Notes under the pieces: model-generated | Databases searched by the model: none | Told to the model about the DNA's origin: nothing | The model's input: the letters and a program-made list of their open reading frames with translations, nothing else | Translations under genes and position numbers: made by a program | In this document: positions 36,795-46,175 of the stretch, one piece after another | How positions within the stretch are numbered: the stretch's first letter is position 1 | Layout of the letters: each line of letters opens with the position of its first letter | DNA from: CAIVVT01 sp963757265 | GTDB taxonomy: Bacteria; Acidobacteriota; Terriglobia; Bryobacterales; Bryobacteraceae | Reading direction: 5' to 3' | DNA length: 64,000 nt | NCBI GenBank assembly: GCA_963757265.1 | Contig: CAVWRA010000006.1 | Coordinates: 2,728,001-2,792,000 of the forward strand

Positions 36795-39731
36795 TCACTT
36801 CGATTGGGACTCACCTCTCCCCAGATTGAAGATCTCTGGCCTTGCGGGCGGACGCGGGTGCTCCGCTGGTTGAGAGGAAGGCTGTAGATTCTGGATGGAG
36901 TTCGATGTGCCTATCTCGTTCGATGCCGAGACCGAAACCCCTGCAATCAGTTGCGTAAGGCTGGAACCGGCGCTGGCCCCAGAGACAGTGAAGGGTATCT
37001 GGACGGAGAAGAGCCCCCCGAGAGACTGCGAGAGCGAAGTCTCGAACCATAGCAGAGCGGATGCGCTTACATCGATCTTGAAAACCGAGGTGGCGAGCGT
37101 GGCTCCCGAGGGCGCCGGGAACTGAACGGTCAATGCAGTTAACGACCGCGTCGTGGTGAAGCCCGTGACTGCAAGCGTAAAGCCAGTGGTGGAGAGCGAC
37201 CCGACGCTTGTACTCAACAGGGTCGGGGCTTGGAGGGGGATGTCTATTTGAAGTTGAGTGGGGCTAGCAGGAGTGACATCCTGTCCCGCAGCGGTGGCAA
37301 AACTCGCTGTAATGACGATCTGCTCGGCGACAGTACCTGTCTGAAATGCGATCTGCGTTGAACCAAGCGGAAATACCGCCTGCAGCGTTCCTGCAGGGAT
37401 TGTGAATGCCACCTTCGTCCCGCCCGAGGAGAATTGGACGGCTGGATCCGTCGCATAGCTGTTTGTTGCGGTGCTGATAGTGAGTGTTCCCTGCAAGTTG
37501 ACCGCGTAGGGAGCACTGAGCGACAGGCCAATCTCCGGCTGTTGAAATGGCTGAGCAGCACCCGTTGAGCCAGTAAATTGGTACGCAGGGAGTACCGCGG
37601 GGGTAGACGGTTGGGCCCCTAAAATGAAGGCATCCGATCCGATCAGGAGCCGGCCAGAGGGGAAGCCTACCTGCGTCGGTGCATAGGTGAGCGTAATAGA
37701 CTCGGTTTGTTGAGGCTGCAGAGTCAAAGGAAGGAACGGCGGGTTCGATAGTGCGAAGCCATTACCGCTGACTTCGATCACACTGAGCGTGAGGGGGGCA
37801 GCAGCCTGGTTCGTAAACTGCATCTGAACGCTCTTAGTTGTTCCGACAGCGGTAGGGCTGATTGGAATGGTCTGACCTGGCAACACCGGCGAAGTCTGGC
37901 CACCCTGCAGAACTTGATAGCTCAAAAATGAGACAATTCCTGACCCCTGTAAAGATACTGAAGTCACGCCACTGACCGCTGAGACTTGAATCGAACCGCT
38001 CTCGGACCCACTGGAAACAGGCTGAAAAACAAGGGTGATCGTCAACTGAGAGTTTGGGTTCAGCGTATCCGGGAAAGGAGGAAGTCCCTGCACCTGGAAA
38101 GAACTTCCCGTGATGCTAATCGAATTGATGACTCCAGGAGAGCTACCCGTGTTAATCAAAGCTAGCGTGATGGAGGAAGAGGAGTCAATCACCGTCGATG
38201 GAAAAGTGAGAGTGGATCCATTAGCCTGAGGGACGTAATTGTTATTCTGTATGGAGTACAGCGCGATGGACGAGGCTGCGGACGAGCCTAGCCCCACACC
38301 CTGCAGCGACACGGATGTAACTCCACTGTCCAGAGAAACCTGCAGAGAACCAGTTTGGGACCCACTGGAAACAGGCTGGAAAATAAGGGTGATTGTCAGC
38401 GAGGCACTCGGATTCAACGTCAACGGGAAAGGTGGTAGTCCTTGAACTTGAAAAGAATTGCCAGCAATGCCAATCGACTCTACGACTCCTGGTGCACTAC
38501 CTTGATTGATCAGGGACACCGTGATGTTTGCGCTAGAGTTAATCACCGTTGATGGAAATGTGAGAGTGGATCCATTAGCCTGAAGGACGTAATTATTATT
38601 CTGTATGGAATAAAGAATAATTGACGACGTCACCCCTTCCCCTTGTAGTGACACCGACATAACGCCACTGGCTAGAGAAACTTGCAGAGAGCCACTTTGG
38701 GACCCACTGGAAACAGGCTGGAAAATAAGGGTGATCGTCAGCGAGGCACTCGGATTCAACATGTACGGGAAAGGAGGTAACCCCTGCACCTGAAAAGTTG
38801 CTCCAGTGAGGCTAATTGAATTGATTACGGCGGACACGCTACCTTGGTTGATCAATGACACTGTAATGCTTGAACTGGAATTAATCACCGTCGCAGGAAA
38901 AGTGAGGATGCCACCATCAGCGAGAGGGATATAATTGTCATTCTGTACAGTGTACAGTGCTATGGACGAGGCCAGCCCCACCCCCTGTAATGACACTGAC
39001 GTAACACCACTGTCTAGAGAAACCTGAAGCGAACCAGTCTGGGCCCCGCTAGAAAGAGGCGCGAAACTCAATGTGATCTTCAAGTCGGCGTTGGGGCTAA
39101 GCGTTTGCGGGAGAGGGGGCAGCCCCTGCATCTTGAATGCACTTCCAGTGATCGTAACCGAATTGATTACTCCCGGCGCACTGCCTTGGTTGATCAGGTC
39201 CACTGTAACGCTGGAACTTGAGCCAACTTGTATAGAAGGGAAAGGCAGAGTGCTCCCGTTGGGAAGAGAGACGTAGTTTCCATTGCTCTGAATGTAGTAT
39301 ATTGTAATACTGGGGACTTCGCCGATCAAAGTCAGGCTCAAGAGTTGGTAAGATGTTGCTCCTGTTTCTTTGAAAAACCATGTAAGCTGGCTTTGGGAAG
39401 ACTGTGTGCTTAGGGGTGTGAATTGTAGCGTCAGAGTAGTTGATTGCGTCGGCGCCAAGGTGACATCGCTAGAACCGGACACTGATATATCCCCGGGGCC
39501 GGTTATCTGCGCGGAGCCAGAAAAGGTGGCGGACGATGTACCAGTATAGGTAATGCTCACCTCCGCGGAAACAGGCTGGCCCACGGCTGGCGAATTCATG
39601 GTCAAGTTGCCGCCATTCGATAAAATCGAAGCCTGTCCGTTCTGGGTAGCAACGAGCAGCAGCTGTGAAAAGGCAGGGGACGAAGTAACGAGGGCGATAA
39701 CAATGGAGAAGAGAAGCCTGGTCCGAAGCAT
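36795..39731 (-). CDS. Secreted protein with choice-of-anchor-D/ASH-type Ig-like repeats
   Basis: A 978-residue exported protein. The signal peptide ends SSPAFS. At least five repeats of about 105 residues follow, each with a core such as VSLINQGSAPGVINSISITG, FQVQGLPPFP, a Leu-Thr-rich strand SASLTITLIFQPVSSGSQ, and SLQVSLDSGVTSVSLQGVG. This is the choice-of-anchor D (ASH-like) beta-sandwich pattern. The DNA of the repeats is so alike that recent internal duplication is certain. The last 300 residues are a different Ser/Thr-rich beta region. There is no sorting signal; the end is hydrophilic (ARPEIFNLGRGESQSK). It forms a tight minus-strand operon with the next two genes (gaps 3 and 7 bp). 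An adhesive or matrix role is likely. Confidence 0.85.
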   Translation of the reverse strand: MLRTRLLFSIVIALVTSSPAFSQLLLVATQNGQASILSNGGNLTMNSPAVGQPVSAEVSITYTGTSSATFSGSAQITGPGDISVSGSSDVTLAPTQSTTLTLQFTPLSTQSSQSQLTWFFKETGATSYQLLSLTLIGEVPSITIYYIQSNGNYVSLPNGSTLPFPSIQVGSSSSVTVDLINQGSAPGVINSVTITGSAFKMQGLPPLPQTLSPNADLKITLSFAPLSSGAQTGSLQVSLDSGVTSVSLQGVGLASSIALYTVQNDNYIPLADGGILTFPATVINSSSSITVSLINQGSVSAVINSISLTGATFQVQGLPPFPYMLNPSASLTITLIFQPVSSGSQSGSLQVSLASGVMSVSLQGEGVTSSIILYSIQNNNYVLQANGSTLTFPSTVINSSANITVSLINQGSAPGVVESIGIAGNSFQVQGLPPFPLTLNPSASLTITLIFQPVSSGSQTGSLQVSLDSGVTSVSLQGVGLGSSAASSIALYSIQNNNYVPQANGSTLTFPSTVIDSSSSITLALINTGSSPGVINSISITGSSFQVQGLPPFPDTLNPNSQLTITLVFQPVSSGSESGSIQVSAVSGVTSVSLQGSGIVSFLSYQVLQGGQTSPVLPGQTIPISPTAVGTTKSVQMQFTNQAAAPLTLSVIEVSGNGFALSNPPFLPLTLQPQQTESITLTYAPTQVGFPSGRLLIGSDAFILGAQPSTPAVLPAYQFTGSTGAAQPFQQPEIGLSLSAPYAVNLQGTLTISTATNSYATDPAVQFSSGGTKVAFTIPAGTLQAVFPLGSTQIAFQTGTVAEQIVITASFATAAGQDVTPASPTQLQIDIPLQAPTLLSTSVGSLSTTGFTLAVTGFTTTRSLTALTVQFPAPSGATLATSVFKIDVSASALLWFETSLSQSLGGLFSVQIPFTVSGASAGSSLTQLIAGVSVSASNEIGTSNSIQNLQPSSQPAEHPRPPARPEIFNLGRGESQSK

Positions 39732-39734
39732 GTC

Positions 39735-40793
39735 TTACTGTCCTGCCGGCACGAAATACACGTAGCCGTCGTCTCTTGTGTCGAGAAAAAAGAGCGGTTG
39801 CCCCTTCTGGTCACTTCCCACCAATTGGAACGTAGTGGTCGAGTGGGGTATCAGCGAAAGAGGAGTGATGCTCAACTGCAACTCCGCGCGCAGCACTCCT
39901 GTGCTCATTTGAAAGACCCTAATGGTCTTGCTACTGCCATCGACAAGAAACAGGCGAGAGCCGTCTGTTAACAGTGCGAGTCCAACCGGATCGGAGACGC
40001 ACTGGCGAGCCATGGCGGACGGAACTACCGACGGGTTGTGATCGAATCCGACGAGTGCGACGATCTCATGAGCTCCAGCGTCGGCGACATACGCGCTCAA
40101 CCCGTCGCCTGCGAAAGCCGCCGCGGCGGGAAGGTTGAAACCAGCTATCGTGGCAGGGGGGCTGGTCTGCGAGACCACCCATAGTTCTGAAGACAGGCTG
40201 TTTTGCGAGGCCACCAGTGCCCGGCTGACCGAGGAATCTGCGGCGAGAAGTGACCAATTCGTCTGGCTGCTGTCCAGATCCCAAGCGGCCTGCACACAGA
40301 ATCCGGCTGCGCATTGCCCAAGCCAGTATAGTCGCGGTGTCTCGCGAGCGCGTACAACAACTCCAGTCGAGTCCGCCGGCCGGTATAGTCGCGGTGTCTC
40401 GCGAGCGAGTACAACGGCTCCAGTCGAGTCCGCCGACCATATCGCCTGCAGAGGGATTGGCACATCCGGGAGGCTGAATGATCCCACGTTAATAGAGAGA
40501 TCGGTGGCGGTCAGGTCTGGCACCCAGGCTAGAACCCCACCGCGGAGAACTAGGGCGGACTTCTGATTTGGCGCAATGGACGCCCAATCGACGCTGTCCA
40601 ACATGACCGGCCCTAGGTACGAGGACCCTACGACGCCAATGAGTGGACGAATGGTCCTGGCCGCAGCGTCATAGATGTGCATTGTCAAAGGCGTGTCCCA
40701 CGTTTGAGCCAGGGACAAATCTGGGCAGCTCCCAAGCAGGACCACGAGCCCGATAGTAGTTGGGTGAAGCAAGCGCACTGAATTGGTACTCAT
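39735..40793 (-). CDS. Exported protein of unknown function, probable beta-propeller
   Basis: A 352-residue protein with a signal peptide ending LSLAQ near residue 30. The later part has propeller-like turns: AFAGDGLSAYVADAGAHEIV and LLTDGSRLFLVDGSSKTIRV, as in YncE/NHL-type proteins. In the middle a 19-residue unit is repeated in tandem (SADSTGAVVLARETPRLYR, then PADSTGVVVRARETPRLYW), the protein form of a 57-bp DNA repeat. I do not recognise the family. It is the second of three tightly packed exported genes and ends 3 bp before the repeat protein, so they probably act together on the surface. Confidence 0.75.
   Translation of the reverse strand: MSTNSVRLLHPTTIGLVVLLGSCPDLSLAQTWDTPLTMHIYDAAARTIRPLIGVVGSSYLGPVMLDSVDWASIAPNQKSALVLRGGVLAWVPDLTATDLSINVGSFSLPDVPIPLQAIWSADSTGAVVLARETPRLYRPADSTGVVVRARETPRLYWLGQCAAGFCVQAAWDLDSSQTNWSLLAADSSVSRALVASQNSLSSELWVVSQTSPPATIAGFNLPAAAAFAGDGLSAYVADAGAHEIVALVGFDHNPSVVPSAMARQCVSDPVGLALLTDGSRLFLVDGSSKTIRVFQMSTGVLRAELQLSITPLSLIPHSTTTFQLVGSDQKGQPLFFLDTRDDGYVYFVPAGQ
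40326..40439. repeat. 57-bp tandem repeat, two copies
   Basis: Copies at 40326-40382 and 40383-40439 are nearly identical, start GTATAGTCGCGG, and keep the reading frame of the gene (19 codons each). They point to recent slippage or unequal exchange. Confidence 0.9.
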
Positions 40794-40800
40794 AGGCTTA

Positions 40801-41454
40801 TTACGGGGCAGTGAAGACCGGACCCCCGGGGGTAATTACAATGGTCGTATGCTCACTTCGATTTGCGGCCCGAACTCCAATCCCAGTGCCGGCGGCTCCG
40901 GCAATTATGGCCCAAAAATACCACCGCTTGTATAACGGCCGTGGAGGCACAACACGTCCCGCATACTGAGAGGTGGAGTTTGTTTGCGTTATCATGGCTC
41001 GCCCCGTACGCGTACCAGAAGTCGCCACTACCGTGAGTGTGAACTTGCCTGGCTCGTCGTTGGGCCGGAACGGACAGGTGGCCTGACCTTGAGCATTAGA
41101 ATTAACAGTAAACGAATGGGCACCACCGGGGAACGTTCCCCCTGGCCCTCTTTCTGGAGCGCTGAAAACTATCGAGGCGCCCTCCACCGGAAATCCGTTT
41201 TGGTCTAGTACTTCGATGACAGGCGGGATCGACCGTCCCAAGGATATCGAATTGATAACATTGTCACCCTCGAGAACGCGAATCTTCAGTTCGGAGAAAG
41301 TGAGATCCGGAGCGGTTGTCGTGGCCTTTGCCGGCGCTGGTGGCTGAGGGGATTGTGCTAACCCGCAGGGAGGGCCACACAGAATCGTGGCAAGGAGCAG
41401 GCTCACTGAACGTGATGAGCCGACTAATTGCATGAATCGGCTTCCTCCCGACAT
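40801..41454 (-). CDS. Exported Ig-like (Big-1/invasin type) protein with C-terminal membrane span
   Basis: A 217-residue protein. A signal peptide covers RSVSLLLATILCGPPCGLAQ. The Ig-like region is marked by PPVIEVLDQNGFPVEGASIV, FTVNSNAQGQATCPFRPNDE and KFTLTVVATSGTRTG, the pattern of bacterial Ig group 1 domains (value, free parameter, then strand). A hydrophobic span RWYFWAIIAGAAGTGIGV lies near the end, followed by ITPGGPVFTAP. Start taken at 41454; an upstream start in the same frame adds a non-signal leader. As the first gene of the three-gene exported set it may anchor the others in the membrane, which is inference. Confidence 0.75.
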   Translation of the reverse strand: MSGGSRFMQLVGSSRSVSLLLATILCGPPCGLAQSPQPPAPAKATTTAPDLTFSELKIRVLEGDNVINSISLGRSIPPVIEVLDQNGFPVEGASIVFSAPERGPGGTFPGGAHSFTVNSNAQGQATCPFRPNDEPGKFTLTVVATSGTRTGRAMITQTNSTSQYAGRVVPPRPLYKRWYFWAIIAGAAGTGIGVRAANRSEHTTIVITPGGPVFTAP

Positions 41455-42291
41455 GGCGATACGGACTTTTCGAGTATATCCCAATTTACTTTTATCGTAA
41501 TCAAAATTGCACTCCTTTAACATCTGTTCGGGCAGTTTTACTCACAACACGATCTACGCCTGTGTCGCCCGCCAGCGGATTCGCCGGCAGGGCCTCGCGA
41601 CCCGGACGCACCGGGTTGCGATGAAGAGCAGGGATGTCCACCAGCGGTTGGCGTGAACACATCGTGGCTCGGAACCTCGATAGGAGTTTTCAGCTCTGCT
41701 GGCGGCGCTCAGCCGCCGATTGGTCAAGAGTAAGCAGGAATCAGCAAACCCGCTGGCAGCTTTCCTTTCAAGCGTGGTCAATCGACCAATGCAATCCGTG
41801 TCTTACCTGACCTCGTTCGTGAGTATCCCGGTGGCCCATTGCTCCGACAGCTTAGCGATTGCTTGGCGCGGGTTCCTTGATAAAAACGAACTCTTAGCAA
41901 ATGCCTATCGCAAAACAGTCATTCTAACCCAATGGATCAAGAAAGCAGACTTAACAGTTGGCTTGTTCCGAAAACATCTCGCAAATTATTGAGGATAAAC
42001 GCTATTTCCAGCGACGGGAAGGCTATGCTCAGTGCGTCGTAAACGCAGCGGTTTTCATGGCCCGGGGGTGAACCGCCACGGCTCATGGATGCTTTGTTCC
42101 TCACAAAACACTTCGTGCACATGCGCGCCTGCTGTTGTCGCCGGTTCGGGACTCGCTCACGATCATGACGCAACCGCCGGGAACATTCGTGAGAAGTCTA
42201 TCTTGGCGGCAAGGCGTCCTTTCGCGGGCTCCAACTGGAGTCGGGCCTCTTGTGCCGAGCTCAATCGTTCAAATACTGAGTTGCAACGCCA
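41455..42291. other. 837-bp intergenic stretch without supported gene
   Basis: AT-rich DNA at 41461-41530 (GATATACTCG on the minus strand) is the likely promoter region for the exported set. A 90-codon plus-strand frame at 41720 has no likeness to known proteins and no ribosome site. The rest gives only short shadow frames. Confidence 0.4.
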
Positions 42292-42852
42292 TCAACTCAT
42301 GGCAATCGGATCAGTCGCTTCTTCGGTTGGACGGGGCGTCTTGGGCTTCATCGAATCACTCAACACCACCCGCGGCACATCCGTTTCGTGTTGGACAGTA
42401 GTGCTGCAGCCCGTTTGACTGCTTACTCGAGAACAAAGGTGAATCACAACCATCCCCACGGCAGCACCTGCCCCATCGATGCAGCAATCGATAAGAGAGG
42501 CGCCGCGTCCGCGAATGAACAGTTGGTGGAATTCGTCTGTGAGAGCGTATGCACTGGCCCAGGCAATGCACCAATAGGCGTAGCGGGCTCGCCAGAAAAA
42601 TCGATCACGGCCCAGAAACACGAAGTACAGCAGGATGCTCAGAATAGCATATTCAACCACGTGTGCAGACTTGCGCAGGATTAGATTGAGCATCTCGAGA
42701 ATCTCACTAGAGACATGGAGATTAAACTGACTCAGCAGTACCACTAGCATCGACTCAGTGTGGTCCCCGGTAAAGCTTGCAGTGGACAGCCAGAAAATCT
42801 GCGCAGCCCAAGCCAACGTCAACAGCAGAGCGAGAATACGACGCAATTGCAT
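42292..42852 (-). CDS. VanZ-like membrane protein
   Basis: A 186-residue integral membrane protein with four hydrophobic spans. It has the VanZ-family features: AQIFWLSTAS after span 1, KSAHVVEYAILSILLYF with the conserved His, ALTDEFHQLFIRGRGASLID before the last loop, and a final span DGAGAAVGMVVIHL. VanZ-like proteins often stand in glycan or exosortase loci; their activity is unknown. It is the last gene of the long minus-strand glycan run, 93 bp after the FemAB-type gene. Confidence 0.85.
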   Translation of the reverse strand: MQLRRILALLLTLAWAAQIFWLSTASFTGDHTESMLVVLLSQFNLHVSSEILEMLNLILRKSAHVVEYAILSILLYFVFLGRDRFFWRARYAYWCIAWASAYALTDEFHQLFIRGRGASLIDCCIDGAGAAVGMVVIHLCSRVSSQTGCSTTVQHETDVPRVVLSDSMKPKTPRPTEEATDPIAMS

Positions 42853-42945
42853 GGCTGCGGTTACCCAAGCGTCACCAAGGACGCGTTGTCAGATTTGAAT
42901 AGCACACCCACGTCATTCTCCATCAACTCAAGGACGCGTTTCGGG

Positions 42946-43989
42946 TCAAGCGATGTGCGGGTACAAAAAGCCGCCCAGGGTGGTCACACATCGCTCAGGG
43001 AGATGGGAACAGACATGGCGCATCAGTTTACGCTTCCATGGTCCTGATGAAACAATCTGTGACGCCTGAACCGGCGCAGTCCAATAAGTGAGCGCCGAGC
43101 GAGTGGCACCCAAGTGATCCTTGAACGCGATGGTTCCGGTCTCATCTTCATCGGTGCGCCCGAGGTCGAATGTATCCAGGCCACGTTTGATGCCGTCCTG
43201 AATCGCTGCCCAAAGCAGGCAGGGGATCACGCCGAAGTGATGAAATCGAGCATCCGACCCGCTGTACTTCCAGGTCACGGTCCTCCTGTGCCGGCCAGTC
43301 ATGATCGCGGCGACAGGGCGATCGTCCTTTCTGGCAACCCAAATCGCGAGTGATTCGCGAAGGCAGTCAGTTAGATTGCGGAACCAAACTAGCGGCGGCG
43401 GGGGAAGTCCATGCCTTCTTCGCGCAAGAAACAGTAGATGGTAGAACTCGTCAAGAATCTCAGGGCTAGTTCCCGCTGTTACAACAACTTGTTGGCGCTC
43501 GGCACGGCGGATCTCTTTTTGGAAGCTGTTCTTATGGAGTCCCCGAAAGACCTCTCCGACCCCAGGTCTGAGGTCCAAGGAATGAAAGCAGAAACTACGG
43601 CTAGGTTGAAAATCGGAAGGGGCTGCCGCTGGCAGCGATAGCGATCGCAGTTCCGCATACTTGTACCCCCCATTTACGGTCCTTTGCCTGAGGCCGTCCA
43701 AGAGGTGCGTGAGGTCCGCTGGCTCATCGACTAGCGGCTCACAGTGGTCAGAAAAGGGTAGCGATACGAGGCGACTTCCAGTGATCCAACTCCGCACACG
43801 ACAGAAAACAAGACCGTTCTTGAGTGGACTTTCCGGCGGAGAAGTGGTTAAGCAGGCCGGCTGGAAACCGTAGGTTCGCCGGAGGGCTTCCAACCATCCG
43901 CGACTGTGGAAAAGCGACGCGGAGGGGTGCGATTCCACAAACCCGCTCCAGCGGGTATCGGTTAAGGGATCCAGTTCCAGAATAGTCAC
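42946..43989 (-). CDS. FemAB-type GNAT protein of exosortase/EPS loci
   Basis: A 347-residue protein with the two GNAT folds of the FemAB type: an N-terminal part (FHSRGWLEALRRTYGFQPAC) and a C-terminal acetyltransferase-6 domain (FQKEIRRAERQQVVVTAGTS, then VAAIMTGRHRRTVTWKYSGS, and the end LDTFDLGRTDEDETGTIAFK). Homologues in PEP-CTERM loci are named FemAB-related; they likely transfer an acyl or aminoacyl group to the growing glycan. It overlaps the upstream deacetylase-glycosyltransferase gene by 4 bp (ATGA), so both are translated together. Confidence 0.88.
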   Translation of the reverse strand: MTILELDPLTDTRWSGFVESHPSASLFHSRGWLEALRRTYGFQPACLTTSPPESPLKNGLVFCRVRSWITGSRLVSLPFSDHCEPLVDEPADLTHLLDGLRQRTVNGGYKYAELRSLSLPAAAPSDFQPSRSFCFHSLDLRPGVGEVFRGLHKNSFQKEIRRAERQQVVVTAGTSPEILDEFYHLLFLARRRHGLPPPPLVWFRNLTDCLRESLAIWVARKDDRPVAAIMTGRHRRTVTWKYSGSDARFHHFGVIPCLLWAAIQDGIKRGLDTFDLGRTDEDETGTIAFKDHLGATRSALTYWTAPVQASQIVSSGPWKRKLMRHVCSHLPERCVTTLGGFLYPHIA

Positions 43990-46127
43990 CGTGCTCCTCG
44001 CGGTTGTTCGAAGGTCTCAGTGGTGAGCATGTCTACCAAATTGAGATACTCGTTCTTTTTCTGGTCCCAGTTATTCCGCTCGACGTACTCTAGGCCTGCT
44101 TCGACCAGTGAGTTTCGGAGCTTCGGATTTCGATACACGTCGAGTATGGCCTCTGCCATCGCTTCGCTGTCACCGGAGGGGAAGAACCGCACAGCATCGT
44201 CCTTGAAGTAGAACTCGTCAATCCTGGTCCGGGACGCCACCACGGGGATTCCCTGGGACATGAATTCCAGGATCTTCGTGCTGTAGGCTTCGTTGCCAAA
44301 GGAGTCCGCGCGTTTCGGTACAATTCCCAGATCCGCATTCACAATCGCGTCCGCAACTTGAGGGAGGGATACACTGCCGCAGAACTTCACCCTGCCGCTT
44401 AGGCCAAGTTCATCAGCCAAGTGTGCCAAGTGTGACTGAGTGTGTGCCCCACCTCCGCAACTGTAGAGGTGAAGTTCCACATTCGGGATCTTTTCCTTGA
44501 GGTGGGCGAGCGCCCTAATTGCGATATCCAACCCCTGGTGCCAGTGAAACGACCCTGGGAACAGCATGATGAATCGCTCGTCGCTTCGGGTGCGGATGTG
44601 ACGATAGAATACCGCAAAGTCAACGTAATTTATGGACACGGAGCATTTCTCAGCTGGCACGGATCGTGAAATCAACCTGCCGTGCCACAGATGATTAGAG
44701 ACAATCACGTGATCCACGAACCTTGTCGATGCTTTTTCGAGAGTTGTTAACAAGCGAACATAAAAACTGCTTTCTCCGTATTTAAATTTGTTGACAAACA
44801 ACTCAGGCACGATATCGTGAATATCCAGGATGAGCTTCGCACCGTTCCATTTCGGGTACCATGCCGCGAATACCAGGAAATCCGGCATGTTGTGTATGTG
44901 GATCAAATCGTATTTGAGTCTCTTATGTAGGCGGGTCAAAAGGAGTGATGAGGCCATCAAGAAGCATACTAGTCGATAGGCATATGTCCACTTACTCTCT
45001 TCATCATCCTTCCGGTGCTGAATTCGGAAGACTCTCACCCCGCTGATCTCCTCCTCCCCCAATGAGATGCCGCCCCTGGCGATGGCGATCGCATCCACTT
45101 CGTCGCCTCTATTCACCAAAGCCTCTGCATAACGCCGTACCCGGGTGTCAATTTCGTAACCGCTGTACGTGAGCATGCAGATCTTCTTCTTCGAATTGCG
45201 AGAGGCGCTCGGCAAGCTTGTAGTATAGAACCTTGAAACCTCCCTCGGTAAAGCGGCCCAATAGTCACCATCGTATTGATCGCGCGCATACTTCAAAAAA
45301 TCTTCATAAAAAGAAACAGGATACTCACTCCCGCCGATATCACCCTGGAAACACATGTAGTCGGGGTGCGTATTCAACAACGCCATCCCGCCGTTTGTGG
45401 CGATCCAATCCAGTTTGCGTTTCCAGATGTCTATGTTCTGTTCCTGCAGGACTTTAAAAAGCGTAAAGTCCTGGACAAGAGTATATGGTAGTTCCACATA
45501 GCCTTGTCCCTCCAGCCCTGCGACCCAAAACGGAAAGATCGTCCCGGCGGCGTCCGGCTGGGGTTCGAAGGGATCGGTATCAAAAGTGGAGGCGTCGTAC
45601 TCTGTGCCAATCTGATGCATCCATGAAAGGTTATGCTGCATGAAGGGGGCACGAAAGCCTGCGGCGCCCCATAAGGAAACGTACGCACGGATGCGTAGCG
45701 CATCGGCTAAGAACCGGCGCTTTGAACGAAACATGAGGCCGGCGTGTGTCAGCCCGTGGACGCCAACTTCGCATCCAGCTCGTTCTACCCGGTGACGCAG
45801 GGAGTCGGAGACGCGGTACTCGCCCTCAGGGACGAGATAAAAAGACGAATGAAACCCGTATTTGGCCTCGAGGTCTATGAGCCATTCAACGCGCTCGAGT
45901 CCTTTGGTGCCTTCTACATCATGAGTTAGAACTATTGCGAACTTCTTCCCCTCGGGCCAGCCCGGCCATCGAGGCGGCGTGGCGCCCGTCTTGTGGTCGA
46001 TTGGCCAGACATCGGAGTAGGTTCTCCTCAATCGGGCTCCGCGCCAGCGCCGAATGGCGGTACGCGCATTCCGCGGCATCAATGGCCGCAATAAGGAAAA
46101 GTAGAGGGTATTGGACAATGTGTTCAA
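43986..46127 (-). CDS. Polysaccharide deacetylase - glycosyltransferase (GT4) fusion
   Basis: A 713-residue fusion protein. Residues about 60-300 are a NodB-type deacetylase of the exosortase-linked DUF3473-like kind: THDVEG (68-73), the metal-binding histidines His124 and His128 in VGVHGLTHAG, FRAPF near 158 and LLNTHPDYM near 250. A linker of about 10 residues follows, and from about 313 a GT-B glycosyltransferase: KKICMLTYSGYEIDTRVRRY, HNMPDFLVFA, and the donor-site region STKILEFMSQGIPVV near 620. In most bacteria the two activities are separate proteins; here one chain could join the sugar and then remove its acetyl. No frame interruption occurs at the junction. It is translationally coupled to the FemAB-type gene. 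Confidence 0.9.
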   Translation of the reverse strand: MNTLSNTLYFSLLRPLMPRNARTAIRRWRGARLRRTYSDVWPIDHKTGATPPRWPGWPEGKKFAIVLTHDVEGTKGLERVEWLIDLEAKYGFHSSFYLVPEGEYRVSDSLRHRVERAGCEVGVHGLTHAGLMFRSKRRFLADALRIRAYVSLWGAAGFRAPFMQHNLSWMHQIGTEYDASTFDTDPFEPQPDAAGTIFPFWVAGLEGQGYVELPYTLVQDFTLFKVLQEQNIDIWKRKLDWIATNGGMALLNTHPDYMCFQGDIGGSEYPVSFYEDFLKYARDQYDGDYWAALPREVSRFYTTSLPSASRNSKKKICMLTYSGYEIDTRVRRYAEALVNRGDEVDAIAIARGGISLGEEEISGVRVFRIQHRKDDEESKWTYAYRLVCFLMASSLLLTRLHKRLKYDLIHIHNMPDFLVFAAWYPKWNGAKLILDIHDIVPELFVNKFKYGESSFYVRLLTTLEKASTRFVDHVIVSNHLWHGRLISRSVPAEKCSVSINYVDFAVFYRHIRTRSDERFIMLFPGSFHWHQGLDIAIRALAHLKEKIPNVELHLYSCGGGAHTQSHLAHLADELGLSGRVKFCGSVSLPQVADAIVNADLGIVPKRADSFGNEAYSTKILEFMSQGIPVVASRTRIDEFYFKDDAVRFFPSGDSEAMAEAILDVYRNPKLRNSLVEAGLEYVERNNWDQKKNEYLNLVDMLTTETFEQPRGAR

Positions 46128-46175
46128 GGTGTTTTAGAGAGGCAAGAACCGGTTTGAATCCGCGCCTATCCTTGT

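Noticed and set aside
41720..41992. A 90-codon plus-strand open frame
   Set aside because: No likeness to known proteins, no ribosome site and an isolated position; left unannotated.
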